DNA of 64,000 nt from Cellulosimicrobium cellulans (GCF_016907755.1 NZ_JAFBCN010000001.1:1-64000); one strand, 5' to 3'. Positions 51,554 to 61,197 are shown, numbered from the stretch's first letter. Notes: a model not told the origin generated them from the sequence alone. Made by a program: numbers and translations.

Positions 51554-53032
51554 ATGGCTTCCACCCCACCCGCGACCCCGGCGCCGACCGCGCCCGTCGC
51601 CGCCCAGCCGGGCACCGGACCTTCCACGAGCCCCGCCGCTCCGGCCCGACCCAGGCGCATCAGCGCGGGCCTCGTCCTGCTGCTCTCCGCGCTCACCGCG
51701 ATCGGCCCGCTGACGATCGACCTGTACCTCTCCGCCTTCCCGCGCATCGTCGACGAGCTCGGCACGACCGAGTCCCGCGTCCAGCTCACGCTCACCGCCA
51801 CGCTCGCCGGGCTCGCGCTCGGCCAGCTCCTCATCGGGTCGGTCTCCGACGCGATCGGCCGTCGCGCACCCCTGCTGGTCTCGCTCGCGGTGTACGTCGC
51901 CGCGTCCGTGGGGATCGTGTTCGCCGGGTCCGTCGCCGCGCTCACCGGCCTGCGATTCGTCCAGGGTCTCGCCGCGGCCGCCGGGATGGTGCTCTCCATG
52001 GCGATCGTGCGCGACTCGTTCGAGGGCTACCAGATCGGCAAGGTCATCGCGCGGCTCATGCTCGTCGTGGGCGTCGCGCCGATCCTCGCCCCGACCATCG
52101 GCGCCCAGTTCCTGCGGCTCGGGTCGTGGCGCGGCATGTTCGTCGCGCTCGCCGTCGTCGGGGCGGTGCTGTTCGTGCTCGTGCTGCTCCGCCTGCGGGA
52201 GACCCTGCCGGCCGAGCGGCGACGTTCCGGCGGGACCGTCGCGGCCCTGCGGTCGTACGGCTCGCTCCTCACCGACTGGTCGTTCATCGGGCTCGCGCTC
52301 ATCGCGGGCTTCTACATGGCCGCGATGTTCACCTACATCTCCGCGTCGACGTTCGTGTTCCAGGACTTCTTCGGCATGTCCGCGCAGCAGTACGCGATCG
52401 TGTTCGGCGTCGGCGCGGTGTCCGTGACCGCGGGCAGCCAGATCAACGGCGCGCTCGTGGGCCGCGTGGCGCCCGAGCGCATCCTCCAGGGCGCGGTCGC
52501 CGCGGGCTTCGTCCTCTCGGGCGGTCTGCTCGTCGCGGCGCTGGCCGGCGGCGGGCTCGCGTGGCTGGTCCCGCTCATCGTCCTCACGCTCGGCACCGCA
52601 GGCTTCGTCATGCCGTCCGTCCCCGCCATCGCGCTCGAGCGCAACGCGCACCGCGCCGGCAGCGCGGCAGCGCTCATCGGGGCGTTCCAGTTCGGCGTCG
52701 GCGCGGTCGTCGCGCCGCTGACCGGCCTGCTCGGCGGGTCGCCGCCCGTGACGATGGCCGCGGTGATGTTCGGCGTCGTCGTCATCGCCGGGGCGGTCCT
52801 GCTCGGCCTGCGGCACACGTTCGGCGCGCCCGTCCCGGACGATGCGGCGGACGCCCTCGGCACCCGGGACGCGGCAGAGGTCGGCAGCGCCACCGCCGCG
52901 TCCGGCGCGACGGTCGACGGATCCCGTACCGCGGGCGCCGTCGACCAGCCCGGCCACGAGGCGACCGTCGCCGTCCCCGACGACGCCGCAGCGCTCGCCG
53001 AGGCGACGGTGCTCGCCGACCGCGGCGCCTGA
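51554..53032 (+). CDS. Bcr/CflA-type multidrug efflux MFS transporter
   Basis: A 492-residue 12-helix exporter. The first helix region AGLVLLLSALTAIGPLTIDLYLSAFPRI and the motif A loop GSVSDAIGRRAPLLVSLAVY are typical of the Bcr/CflA DHA1 group, which exports drugs such as bicyclomycin and chloramphenicol or small peptides. The N-terminal 35 residues and C-terminal 75 residues are polar extensions. No ribosome binding site is evident before ATG 51554. The upstream STAND gene ends 78 nt before it. Confidence 0.88.
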   Translation: MASTPPATPAPTAPVAAQPGTGPSTSPAAPARPRRISAGLVLLLSALTAIGPLTIDLYLSAFPRIVDELGTTESRVQLTLTATLAGLALGQLLIGSVSDAIGRRAPLLVSLAVYVAASVGIVFAGSVAALTGLRFVQGLAAAAGMVLSMAIVRDSFEGYQIGKVIARLMLVVGVAPILAPTIGAQFLRLGSWRGMFVALAVVGAVLFVLVLLRLRETLPAERRRSGGTVAALRSYGSLLTDWSFIGLALIAGFYMAAMFTYISASTFVFQDFFGMSAQQYAIVFGVGAVSVTAGSQINGALVGRVAPERILQGAVAAGFVLSGGLLVAALAGGGLAWLVPLIVLTLGTAGFVMPSVPAIALERNAHRAGSAAALIGAFQFGVGAVVAPLTGLLGGSPPVTMAAVMFGVVVIAGAVLLGLRHTFGAPVPDDAADALGTRDAAEVGSATAASGATVDGSRTAGAVDQPGHEATVAVPDDAAALAEATVLADRGA

Positions 53033-53068
53033 CCCGCTGGTCTGCCCGCCGAGAACGACACCACGCGC

Positions 53069-53129
53069 CGTCGAACACGACGTTGCTGTCGTTATGCGCC
53101 GGATAACGACAGCAACGTCGTGCTCGGCG
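53069..53129. terminator. Dispersed palindrome, TTGCTGTCG core, best copy
   Basis: Arms 53069-53095 and 53103-53129 pair at 25 of 27 positions around a 7-nt loop. It lies 3' of the MFS gene and ends 2 nt before the -10 of the next gene. A CCGAGAACGAC motif at 53049-53059 precedes it. Confidence 0.65.
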
Positions 53130-53131
53130 CG

Positions 53132-53137
53132 GAGAAT
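53132..53137 (+). promoter_or_regulatory. -10 element of uracil-DNA glycosylase gene (leaderless)
   Basis: GAGAAT, 6 nt before GTG 53144. Its -35 would fall inside the palindrome at 53069-53129. Confidence 0.5.
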
Positions 53138-53143
53138 GGGCGG

Positions 53144-53965
53144 GTGACGCCCGACGAACCCGACTATCCGCTCGGCGCGCGCGGCGCGCCGACGCTCGCG
53201 GCGCTCGACGCGCACCTCGTCGCGTGCCGGGCCTGCCCGCGGCTCGTCGCGTGGCGCGAGCACGTCGCCGAGGTCAAGCGTGCGTCGTTCCGCGAGGACG
53301 ACTACTGGGCCCGCCCCGTGCCCGGGTTCGGCGACGAACGCGCGGGGATCCTCGTCGTCGGGCTCGCGCCCGCGGCGCACGGGGCCAACCGCACCGGCCG
53401 CATGTTCACCGGTGACCGCAGCGGCGACTTCCTCTTCGCGTCCCTGCACCGCACGGGCCTGGCCAACCAGGCGACGTCGGTGTCCGCGGACGACGGGCTG
53501 CGGCTCACCGGGATCCGCGTCACCGCCCCGGTGCGGTGCGCCCCGCCCGACAACAAGCCCACGCCCGAGGAGCGCCGCCGGTGCGGGCCGTACCTCGCGC
53601 GCGAGGTCGAGCTGCTCGGGGAGACCGTGCGCGTCGCCGTCGTGCTCGGCGGGTTCGGGTGGCAGGCGCTGCTGTCCACGCTCGCCGAACAGGGGTGGGA
53701 CGTCCCTCGGCCCCGGCCACGGTTCGCGCACGGCGCGGAGGTGACGCTGCGGCGTCGGGCACCCATCCCGGCCGGCGCCGCGGCGGGACGTCCCGCGAGC
53801 GCGGTGCCCGACGTCGGGCAGGCGGCCCCCGCGCCGACCCTCACCCTCCTGGGGTGCTTCCACGTGAGCCAGCAGAACACGTTCACCGGACGGCTCACGC
53901 CGCAGATGCTCGACGACGTGCTCCTCCGCGCGCGCACCCTCGCCGGCCTGGGTGCACCGCGCTGA
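53144..53965 (+). CDS. Family 5 uracil-DNA glycosylase (UdgB)
   Basis: A 273-residue repair enzyme that removes uracil and related deaminated bases from DNA. The family 5 N-terminus with CRACPRLVAWREHVA (part of the Fe-S ligand set), motif 1 GLAPAAHGANRTGRMFTGD, RCAPPDNKPTPEERRRCGPYL with further cysteines, and motif 2 HVSQQNTFTGRLT are present. Motif 1 ends in GLAPAA rather than GEAPG, as expected for UdgB. GTG 53144 is 6 nt after GAGAAT; an upstream in-frame GTG at 53120 lies in the palindrome and is rejected. Confidence 0.9.
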   Translation: MTPDEPDYPLGARGAPTLAALDAHLVACRACPRLVAWREHVAEVKRASFREDDYWARPVPGFGDERAGILVVGLAPAAHGANRTGRMFTGDRSGDFLFASLHRTGLANQATSVSADDGLRLTGIRVTAPVRCAPPDNKPTPEERRRCGPYLAREVELLGETVRVAVVLGGFGWQALLSTLAEQGWDVPRPRPRFAHGAEVTLRRRAPIPAGAAAGRPASAVPDVGQAAPAPTLTLLGCFHVSQQNTFTGRLTPQMLDDVLLRARTLAGLGAPR

Positions 53966-54089
53966 GCACCCGCGCGCCGAGAGAGGCGCTCCGGAACGAG
54001 GGATGCACCCGGACGTGCAGCGCTCGGCCGCAGACGCAGCTCTCGGCCGCGGGTACGACGCTCGGCCGACGTGCGCCCGACGGGGCGGT

Positions 54090-54254
54090 CTACCGGGTCG
54101 CGGTCGTCGGGGACTGACGCCGCGGGGCGTCAGCCCAGCGGCGGCGCTCGGCCACGCGGGGCAGGACGCGACCCACGAGCCGGAGCTGCTCGCGGCGCGC
54201 GATGACCTCCATGCGCCGCAGCTCGCGCTCGAGCGGGGACGATGCTGCTGACAT
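54090..54254 (-). CDS. Small basic hypothetical protein
   Basis: A 54-residue frame from ATG 54254, with AAGGAG 7 nt upstream. The sequence begins MSAASSPLERELRRMEVIAR and ends in a basic tail RRQSPTTATR; the middle could form one amphipathic helix. Longer upstream starts lack a ribosome binding site and look non-coding. No family is recognised. Confidence 0.5.
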   Translation of the reverse strand: MSAASSPLERELRRMEVIARREQLRLVGRVLPRVAERRRWADAPRRQSPTTATR

Positions 54255-54416
54255 TGCTGCTCTCCTTCGACGGCACCGGGCGACGGTCCACCCGCCGCGG
54301 TCGCGACGGTCCCGGTGATGACGCGCGACGACCGCGGTCGGTCGTCGCCCTGCCCCCGTAGGAGGGACGGACGCGGTCCGGGTTCGTGACACCCGCCGCC
54401 GCGCCCGTCCGGTCCG

Positions 54417-54845
54417 CTACGCCGTCGGGAGGGCGGACTCCTCGTACTGCTCGACGAACTCGCCCGTCGGCGGGATCGGCGTGATGACGTCAAGGAGGAC
54501 GCCGTTCGGGTCGGCGGTGATGAAGTGCCGCTGGCCGAACGCCTCGTCGCGCAGCGAGCGCAGGATCGGCAGGCCGGCCGCGACGAACCGGTCGTGGACG
54601 GCGTCGACGTCCTCGACCTCCAGGTTGAGCAGGAGCCCGTTCGCCCTCCCCCGCCCGCTCTCGGGGATCGTCTCGTGGTCGCCGTCGAGCACGGCGAGGT
54701 TCACCGCGTCGTCGTGCACGGACTGCAGGTGCACGTACCAGTCGCTCGTGAAGAGCGGCCGGAGGTCGAGGTGCTCGACGTAGAACGCCGCGGTCGCCGC
54801 GACGTCTCCGGTCATGATCACCGGGTACCAGCTCGTGATGCGCAC
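54417..54845 (-). CDS. VOC-superfamily (glyoxalase/bleomycin resistance-like) protein
   Basis: A 142-residue protein with paired beta-alpha-beta-beta-beta modules ([57 protein letters not shown]). GTG 54845 has GGAGGAG 4 nt upstream. It is divergent from a TetR regulator with two ACAGnCTGT palindromes between them, so it is probably the regulated target. Metal-binding residues include the C-terminal Asp rather than Glu, so the activity is uncertain. Confidence 0.85.
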   Translation of the reverse strand: MRITSWYPVIMTGDVAATAAFYVEHLDLRPLFTSDWYVHLQSVHDDAVNLAVLDGDHETIPESGRGRANGLLLNLEVEDVDAVHDRFVAAGLPILRSLRDEAFGQRHFITADPNGVLLDVITPIPPTGEFVEQYEESALPTA

Positions 54846-54888
54846 GGTTCTCCTCCTCCTGGTCATGGGCAGCCGCTCGAATAAACAA

Positions 54889-54925
54889 ACAGGCTGTATG
54901 TATCTAAGAATGACCTACAGTCTGT
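54889..54925. promoter_or_regulatory. TetR operator pair between VOC and TetR genes
   Basis: Two copies of the palindrome ACAGnCTGT, ACAGGCTGT (54889-54897) and ACAGTCTGT (54917-54925), offset by 28 bp, in an AT-rich stretch. TACAGT (54916-54921) may be the TetR -10. Confidence 0.7.
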
Positions 54926-54929
54926 CGGT

Positions 54930-55826
54930 ATGCAAGAGACCCGTCGCACCAACGCCGAGCGCACCTTCGCCACCCGGACCGCCCTCGTCGCCGCGGCGCG
55001 CGAGCTGTTCGTCGACCCCGGGTACGCGGAGGCGTCGACGCCGCAGATCGCCGCGGCCGCGCACGTCACGCGCGGCGCGCTCTACCACCACTACGCGGAC
55101 AAGCGGGACCTGTTCCGGGCGGTCGTCGAGGCCGAGGCGGAGGCCGTCGCGCGCGAGATCGAGGCGCGGACCGGCCCGCCCGCCAGCGTCCGCGAGACCG
55201 CGGCCGCGGGCGCAACCCGGACGGCACCCCGCACGAGCGACGCGGCCCCCGGCCCCCGCTCGCAACGCGCGCCCGCGCCCGCGCCCGGAGCACCCGACGC
55301 ACCCGACGCCCGCGACGCCCGCGGGATGCTCGTGGAGGGCGCGCGGGCCTACCTCGACGCGATGGCGGTCCCCGGCCGGACGCGCCTGCTGCTCGTCGAC
55401 GCCCCGGCAGTGCTCGGCGCCGCCGAGGCCGACGCCCTCGACGCGCGACACGCCCGTCGCACGCTGCGCGCGGGCCTCGCCGCGGCTCTGGACACCGCGC
55501 CGGACCAGGAGCGCACCCGCGAGGACAGCGCGCGCGACCACGGCACCAGGGGGCCGACGGCGGGACCGCGCCACGCGGCGGACCCCGCGCCCGAGCGTCC
55601 GAGCCCCGTCCCCGCGCGCGAGCACGGGCCGACCGCACCGCGCGTCACGGACGACGTCGCGCTCGACATCGCGCACGACGACCGGCTCGACGCGCTGACG
55701 CTCCTGCTCTCCGCGGCGTTCGACCGCGCGGCGCTCGCGCTCGACGGCCGCGCGCCGCCACACCCCGTGCGCGCGGCGGTCACGGAGCTCGTGGACCGGG
55801 TGTGCGCGCCGCGAACCACTCGATGA
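54930..55826 (+). CDS. TetR-family regulator with proline/alanine-rich inserts
   Basis: A 298-residue regulator, about 100 residues longer than typical. The N-terminal helix-turn-helix is standard (ALVAAARELFVDPGYAEAST; HVTRGALYHHYADKRDLFRA). The ligand domain is split by two disordered inserts, near residues 90-130 and 190-240, rich in Ala, Pro, Arg and Gly. It likely represses itself and the divergent VOC gene through the ACAGnCTGT sites. Its last 47 bp overlap the convergent methyltransferase gene. Confidence 0.85.
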   Translation: MQETRRTNAERTFATRTALVAAARELFVDPGYAEASTPQIAAAAHVTRGALYHHYADKRDLFRAVVEAEAEAVAREIEARTGPPASVRETAAAGATRTAPRTSDAAPGPRSQRAPAPAPGAPDAPDARDARGMLVEGARAYLDAMAVPGRTRLLLVDAPAVLGAAEADALDARHARRTLRAGLAAALDTAPDQERTREDSARDHGTRGPTAGPRHAADPAPERPSPVPAREHGPTAPRVTDDVALDIAHDDRLDALTLLLSAAFDRAALALDGRAPPHPVRAAVTELVDRVCAPRTTR

Positions 55827-56451
55827 CCCCTGCCCGCGTGCGCTCGTGCCGCTCGACGGCGAGTCCCGCGTCGAGCACCCAGCGCAGCGGGCGGCGGCGG
55901 AAGTGCTCCCCGGCGAGCGGGACGCTCACGACGTCGCCCGCCGCCTGGAGCGCGCGGAGCAGCCACGACGTCGACTCGACGTGGTCGGCGAGGACGAGCA
56001 GGCCGCCGGGCCGCAGCACGCGGACCATCTCCGCGAGCGCGGCACGGTGGTCGGGGATCGCGCAGAGCGAGAAGGTGCAGACCACGGTGTCGTAGGCGTC
56101 GTCGGGCAGGTCGAGCCGCTGCGCGTCGCCGAGCCGGAGGTCGACGTCGATCCCCCGCTCCGCCGCCCGACGTCGCGCGTGCGCGAGCATCCCCGGGCTC
56201 CACTCGACGCCCGTCAGACGGCCGTCGAGCACGTGCGCGGGGTAGTGCGCGAGGTTGAGGCCCGTGCCGATCGCGACCTCCAGCGTCTCGCCCGTCGCGA
56301 GCCCGCACGCCCGGGGACGGACGTCCGGGAAGAAGCGGCGCTCGGCGACGGCCATGCCACGGTCGTAGGCGCCCGCCTCCCGGTCCCAGCGCCGCCGCAG
56401 CCGGGCGGCGCGCGGGGTCACCGCGCCGTCGTGCCCGGTCGGTCCTGCCAT
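55780..56451 (-). CDS. Class I SAM-dependent methyltransferase
   Basis: A 223-residue methyltransferase of the UbiE/Methyltransf_11 type. Motif I VAIGTGLNLAHYPAH (in the context LEVAIGTG), the acidic residue in TGVEWSPGML, and CTFSLCAIPDHRAALAEMVRVL followed by LRPGGLLVL are clear. ATG 56451 has GAGGGG upstream and is preferred to the in-frame start at 56490. The acceptor is unknown. The 3' end overlaps the TetR gene by 47 bp on the opposite strand. Confidence 0.85.
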   Translation of the reverse strand: MAGPTGHDGAVTPRAARLRRRWDREAGAYDRGMAVAERRFFPDVRPRACGLATGETLEVAIGTGLNLAHYPAHVLDGRLTGVEWSPGMLAHARRRAAERGIDVDLRLGDAQRLDLPDDAYDTVVCTFSLCAIPDHRAALAEMVRVLRPGGLLVLADHVESTSWLLRALQAAGDVVSVPLAGEHFRRRPLRWVLDAGLAVERHERTRAGVIEWFAARTPGPRAP

Positions 56452-56578
56452 CCGCACCACCCCTCGCCGCCCGTGGGCGGCCCGCTGCACCCGGCCGCGT
56501 CGACCGGTCGTCGGCGCGCCCGGCCGGCGTCGTGCCCCCGGCGTCCCGGGCCGGCGTCCCGGGCAGGCACCGCCGTCC

Positions 56579-59500
56579 TCACGCTCGCACGGTGAGCGTG
56601 CTCCCGCCTCCGGGCACGCGCCGCACCTCGATGCGTTCCGCGATGGACTGCTTGAGCGCCTCCACGTGCGACACGACGCCGACGACGCGCCCGCCCGCCC
56701 GGAGCCGCCCGAGGGCGGCGAGCACGGCCTCGAGCGTCTCGGGGTCCAGGCTGCCGAACCCCTCGTCGACGAAGAGCGTCCCGAGCTCGACGCCGCCCGC
56801 CTCCGCCGTGACGACGTCCGCGAGACCCAGGGCCAGGCACAGGGACACGTAGAACGTCTCGCCGCCGGACAGGGTGCGCGGGTCGCGCTCGCGCTCGGTG
56901 ACGTGGTCGAGGACCTTCATCGCGAGCCCGCGCTTGTGCGCGCGCACGTCCTCGCGGGTCGCGCTGCGCACGAGCTCGTACCGGCCCGACGACATCTCCG
57001 CGAGGCGCTCGTTCGCGGCGGCGACGACGTCCTCGAACCGCTGGACGAGGACGAACGTCGCGAGCGTGAGCGCGTGGGCGTTGTCCCCGGAGCCGGACGC
57101 CAGCGCCGCCATGCGGGCGACCGGCTCGGCGGCGGCCCGCGCCCGGTCCCAGTCGTCCGCCGTCGTCCCGATCCCCTCCGCGGCGACGCGCGCAGCCTGT
57201 GCCTGACGGGCGACGAGCTCGTGCCGACGACCCGCGGCCCGGGCCGTCGCCTCGGCCTCCGCGACGCCGGCCCGCGCCGCGGCGACGTCGGGCTCGGCGT
57301 CCGGGGCGAGGTCCGTGAGGGTGGGGTCGGCGAGCCCCGCGACCGTGGCGGCGCACGCCGCCTCGTGCTCGGCGACGCCGCGCGCGAGGGCGAGGCGGAC
57401 CGGCTCGTCGAGGACGGCGTCCAGCGCCTCGGCGGCGTCCGCGAACCCCGACCGTTCGACGAGCGCACCGAGCTCGGCCGTCCGCTCCTCGACGGCCCGT
57501 GCCGCAGCGGCGACCGCGGCCCCCGCGTCGGCGAGCGCGTCGATCGTGCGGAGCCGCTCCTCGAGCGCCACGGCGAGCACGGCGACCGGGTTGCGGGTCC
57601 CGCCCTCGTCGGCGAGGGCGTCGGGCAGGTCGGCCAGCTCCACCAGCGGTCCGGCCGCGGCGACCTCCGCGCGGATCTCGGCCCGGTCGGCGCCGAGCGC
57701 CGCCTCGAGCTCGTCGAGGCGGGCCGTCGTGCCGGCGATCTCCTCCGCGAGCGTGGCGGCACGCTGCTGGAGCGCGACCGTGGCCACGTCGAGGGCGTCG
57801 AGCTCGCGCTCGGCGTCCGCGCGCTCGTGGGCCGCCGCCCGCGCGCCCGCGACGAGGGCGTCGACCTCCGCGACCCGCTCCGCAGCCTCGTCCGGCGTCA
57901 GGCCCTCGGCGTCCCGACGGCGCGCGCTCAGCCGCTCGGCGAGCACCTCGACCCGCGCGGAGGCGTCGTGCAGCGCCCGCTCCGCCTCGGCCCGGCCGCG
58001 CTCCGCGTCCTCGACGTCCTGCGCCGAGGGGTGGCCGTCCGCGAGCGGCGCCGGGGCCGGGTGGTCCGTGCCGCCGCACACCGGGCACGGCGACTCCGCG
58101 GAGAGCCCCGCGGCGAGCTCGCCCGCGAGCCCCGCGATGCGCGCCGCACGGGCCCGCGCCTCCTGCTCGACCGCGGCGCGCGCGACCGTCGCGGCCTCCG
58201 TGCGCGCGGCGCGCGCGGCCTGCTCGTCCACGGCGAGCGTCGCGGCCTGTCGCGCCGCCTCCTCGACCGCACGCGCGCGCAGGGCCCGCTCCTGCAGGGC
58301 CCCGAGCGTCGCGGCCGTCTCGGCGAGCGATGCGAGCCGCAGGCGCAGATCCTCGCGACGCCCCGGGCGCGCGGCGAGCTCGTCGAGCGTGCGCGCTCGC
58401 TCCTCGGCGGCCTGCACGACGTCCTTGCGTCCGTCCGCGACCTCCCGGTCCCGGGCCGGGAGCGAGGCACCGACGGGGAGCAGGCGGGTCACGCGCACCC
58501 CGGCCGTCGCGACGTCGGCACGCAGCGCCTCGAGCGTCGTCGGGTCGGCGTCGGCGAGGGGCGCGGGCGCGCCCGTCCGGGCGAGCGCGAGCCGGTCGTG
58601 CGCGGCGGTGAGGAGCCGCTCCGCGCGGACGAGGCCCTGCGCCGCAGGAGCGACGACGGCGGCCCGGGTCGCGGCGTCGACGCGACACCGGTCGACGGCG
58701 ACCTGGAGCTCCTCCTCCGCGAGGCGCGCTTCCTCGGCGCGCAGCCGCGCCCGGCGCTCGACGGCGTCGGCGAGCGCCCGCTCGGCGTCGAGCCGGTCGC
58801 GTGCCGCGACGAGAGCCGCGTTGGCCGTGACCTCGCGCTCGGCCAGCACCTCCGCCTCGGCCTCCAGCCCCGCGACGCGCGCGAGGGCGAGCGCGTGCAC
58901 GCCCGCGACCGGGGCGGCTGCCTCCTCGATCACCGCCGCGGGTGCGGCGGGATCCCCCACCGTGACCCGTCCGTCGTCGAGCGGCGCGGGGGACGGCGGC
59001 GCGGTGTCCGCGGCGTCGAGGCCCATCGGCCTCGCCGCCTCCCGAGCGATGCCCGCCTCAACCCGAGCGTCGTCCGCCACACCCCGACCGATGTCCGCCA
59101 CGGCCCGGGCGACGTCCGCCTCGTCGGCACGTCGCAGCCGCGCGTCGTCCTGCGCGGCCTCGCGCAGTCGCCGGGCGTCGTCGGGCACGAGCCCCGCTGC
59201 CCCGGTGAACCGCTCGACCGCGCCGCGCACGCCCTGCCGCGCGCCGTCCGACCGTGCCCGCGCCGCGCGCGCGAGCTCGGCGAGCCGCACCGCCGCGCGG
59301 TGGTAGAGCTCGGTGCCGAAGACTTTCTGCAGCAGCACGGCCCGGTCCTCGGGCTTCGCCCGCAGGAACGTCGCGAACTCGCCCTGCGGCAGCACGACGG
59401 TCTGCACGAGCTGGCGCCGGTCGAGCCCGACGATCCGGCGGATCTCGTCCCCCGCCTCGTCGAGGCGCGCCGAGAGCAGCTCGCCGGGCGAGCCGTCGAC

Positions 59501-59893
59501 CCCCGCGAGGGCCTCCGCGGACGGCGCGCCCGCCAGGCGCCAGAGCCGCACCGACGCCTGCTGGGTCGTCGTGCCGGTGCCGCGCTTCTTGGGCCGCCGG
59601 TACTCGGGCGTCCGGCGCACGCGGTACACGCCCGACGGGACCTCCAGCACGAGGTCCACGAACGACTCGACGTCGGGCCCCGCGAACGCCGAGCGGAGGC
59701 GGTCGTCGCTCGCCGCGTCGGAGGCGACCTTGCCGTAGAGCGCGAAGACGATCGCGTCGATGATCGTCGACTTGCCCGCGCCCGTGGGCCCGTCGAGGAG
59801 GTAGATCCCGGACGCGCCGAGGGAGGCGAGGTCGACGTGGTGGAGGCCCGCGAACGGTCCGATCGCCTGGAAGGTCAGCGAGTGCAGGTGCAT
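56579..59893 (-). CDS. sbcC: SbcC nuclease ATPase subunit
   Basis: A 1104-residue SMC/Rad50-like ATPase that works with SbcD to cut DNA hairpins and blocked ends. N-terminal Walker A GPTGAGKSTIIDAI (near residue 36), Q-loop region, two long Ala/Arg/Glu-rich coiled-coil arms, a zinc hook CPVCGG (Cys603 and Cys606), and C-terminal signature LSGGETFYVSLCLALGLADV with Walker B LFVDEGFGSLD are all present. Start ATG 59893 overlaps the sbcD stop by one base. Confidence 0.93.
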   Translation of the reverse strand: MHLHSLTFQAIGPFAGLHHVDLASLGASGIYLLDGPTGAGKSTIIDAIVFALYGKVASDAASDDRLRSAFAGPDVESFVDLVLEVPSGVYRVRRTPEYRRPKKRGTGTTTQQASVRLWRLAGAPSAEALAGVDGSPGELLSARLDEAGDEIRRIVGLDRRQLVQTVVLPQGEFATFLRAKPEDRAVLLQKVFGTELYHRAAVRLAELARAARARSDGARQGVRGAVERFTGAAGLVPDDARRLREAAQDDARLRRADEADVARAVADIGRGVADDARVEAGIAREAARPMGLDAADTAPPSPAPLDDGRVTVGDPAAPAAVIEEAAAPVAGVHALALARVAGLEAEAEVLAEREVTANAALVAARDRLDAERALADAVERRARLRAEEARLAEEELQVAVDRCRVDAATRAAVVAPAAQGLVRAERLLTAAHDRLALARTGAPAPLADADPTTLEALRADVATAGVRVTRLLPVGASLPARDREVADGRKDVVQAAEERARTLDELAARPGRREDLRLRLASLAETAATLGALQERALRARAVEEAARQAATLAVDEQAARAARTEAATVARAAVEQEARARAARIAGLAGELAAGLSAESPCPVCGGTDHPAPAPLADGHPSAQDVEDAERGRAEAERALHDASARVEVLAERLSARRRDAEGLTPDEAAERVAEVDALVAGARAAAHERADAERELDALDVATVALQQRAATLAEEIAGTTARLDELEAALGADRAEIRAEVAAAGPLVELADLPDALADEGGTRNPVAVLAVALEERLRTIDALADAGAAVAAAARAVEERTAELGALVERSGFADAAEALDAVLDEPVRLALARGVAEHEAACAATVAGLADPTLTDLAPDAEPDVAAARAGVAEAEATARAAGRRHELVARQAQAARVAAEGIGTTADDWDRARAAAEPVARMAALASGSGDNAHALTLATFVLVQRFEDVVAAANERLAEMSSGRYELVRSATREDVRAHKRGLAMKVLDHVTERERDPRTLSGGETFYVSLCLALGLADVVTAEAGGVELGTLFVDEGFGSLDPETLEAVLAALGRLRAGGRVVGVVSHVEALKQSIAERIEVRRVPGGGSTLTVRA

Positions 59894-61185
59894 CAGGCGC
59901 TCCGCTCCTCCGCCAGCGCGAGCTCGAACGCCTCGCGCAGCACGGCGACCTCGGCGTCGGTCGGCGCGTGGCCCGCCACGTGCTCGACGAAGTCCCGCGC
60001 GACGTCGAGCGGGTCCCGCCCCGGCCCGACGGCGGTCACGACCTCCCGCTCGGCGGGGCGCGGTGGGCGGTGGGTCACCTGGAGCGCGTGCGGGAAGCGT
60101 CCCCGGACGCGCGCGTAGAGCTCCGCGGGGCGCACCGCGTCCGTCACGACGACGCGCAGCCAGTCGTCCACGTGCGGCTCGCCCGCCTCCCCGAGCAGGT
60201 CGTCGAGCGTCCCCGTGACCTCGGCGAGCCGCCGCGGCACCGGCGCGGGGACGAGCTCGACGGCCGCGTCCGGGTCGCCACCGGCACCGAGCCCGTCCAG
60301 GTCGACGAGCGCCGTGGACTTGCGCTGGTGCAGCTCGGAGAAGGAGAACGCGAGCGGCGATCCGGAGTAGCGCGCGACCGTCACCGGCCCGCTGGCGTGA
60401 CCTGCGGTTTCACGTGAAACGTCCGGCACCGTGACGCGCTGCGGCCCGTGCAGGTGCCCGAGCGCGACGTAGTCGACCCCCCAGCCCCCGAACGTGGCCG
60501 CGGGCACGGCGTCGACCCCGCCCACACGGATGTCCCGCTCGGACTCCGACGCGAGCCCGCCGACCACGAACGCGTGGCCGACGACGACGGCTCGGGCGGT
60601 CGGGTCCTGCGCGCGACGACGCGCGAGGTCGGCCCCGACGCGCCGCATCGCCGCGGCCATGACGGCCTCGTGCGACCGGGCGAGCGGCCGCCGGCCACTG
60701 CCGATGCTCGGTCCCGACCGCTCGGGCGCGGCGGCGTCGCCCTCGGCCAGCGCGTGACGCGCCGTGTCCGGGTCGAGGTACGGCAGGGCGTAGACGAGCA
60801 GCGGCGCGTCGTATCCCCCGCCGCTCCCCTGGCGCGGCGCGAGGACGACGGGCGTCCCGACGTCGGACAGCCGCGCGCGCAGGTGCACGCCCGGACGCAT
60901 CACGCGATCCCCGAACCCGAGCCGCACCGCGGAGTCGTGGTTGCCCGGCGTGACGACGACGTGCGCGTGCTCCGCGAGCCGCGTCACCGCGTCGGACAGG
61001 AGCGAGACGGCGTCGACCGGCGGGATCGCGCGGTCGTACACGTCACCCGCGACGACGACGGCGTCGACGTCCTCCGTGCGGGTCAGCTCGACGAGGTGGT
61101 CGAGGTGCGCGGCCTGGTGCTCCAGCAGGTCGACCCCGTGCAGCGTGCGCCCGAGGTGCCAGTCGGACGTGTGCAGGATGCGCAT
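59893..61185 (-). CDS. sbcD: SbcD nuclease subunit
   Basis: A 430-residue Mre11-like metallophosphoesterase. The five phosphoesterase motifs are visible: HTSDWHLGRTLHG, VVVAGDVYDRAIPP, VTPGNHDSAVRLGF, VVGHAFVVGG and YVALGHLHGPQRV. The C-terminal cap contacts SbcC. TACGGT (61192-61197) is 6 nt before ATG 61185, so the operon message is probably leaderless. It is translationally coupled to sbcC. Confidence 0.93.
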   Translation of the reverse strand: MRILHTSDWHLGRTLHGVDLLEHQAAHLDHLVELTRTEDVDAVVVAGDVYDRAIPPVDAVSLLSDAVTRLAEHAHVVVTPGNHDSAVRLGFGDRVMRPGVHLRARLSDVGTPVVLAPRQGSGGGYDAPLLVYALPYLDPDTARHALAEGDAAAPERSGPSIGSGRRPLARSHEAVMAAAMRRVGADLARRRAQDPTARAVVVGHAFVVGGLASESERDIRVGGVDAVPAATFGGWGVDYVALGHLHGPQRVTVPDVSRETAGHASGPVTVARYSGSPLAFSFSELHQRKSTALVDLDGLGAGGDPDAAVELVPAPVPRRLAEVTGTLDDLLGEAGEPHVDDWLRVVVTDAVRPAELYARVRGRFPHALQVTHRPPRPAEREVVTAVGPGRDPLDVARDFVEHVAGHAPTDAEVAVLREAFELALAEERSA

Positions 61186-61191
61186 GTCCGC

Positions 61192-61197
61192 ACCGTA
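61192..61197 (-). promoter_or_regulatory. -10 element of the sbcDC operon (leaderless)
   Basis: TACGGT on the minus strand, 6 nt before ATG 61185. Confidence 0.6.

Noticed and set aside
53120-53143. In-frame GTG upstream of the uracil-DNA glycosylase start
   Set aside because: It lies within the palindrome and upstream of the -10 hexamer; GTG 53144 fits the leaderless spacing.
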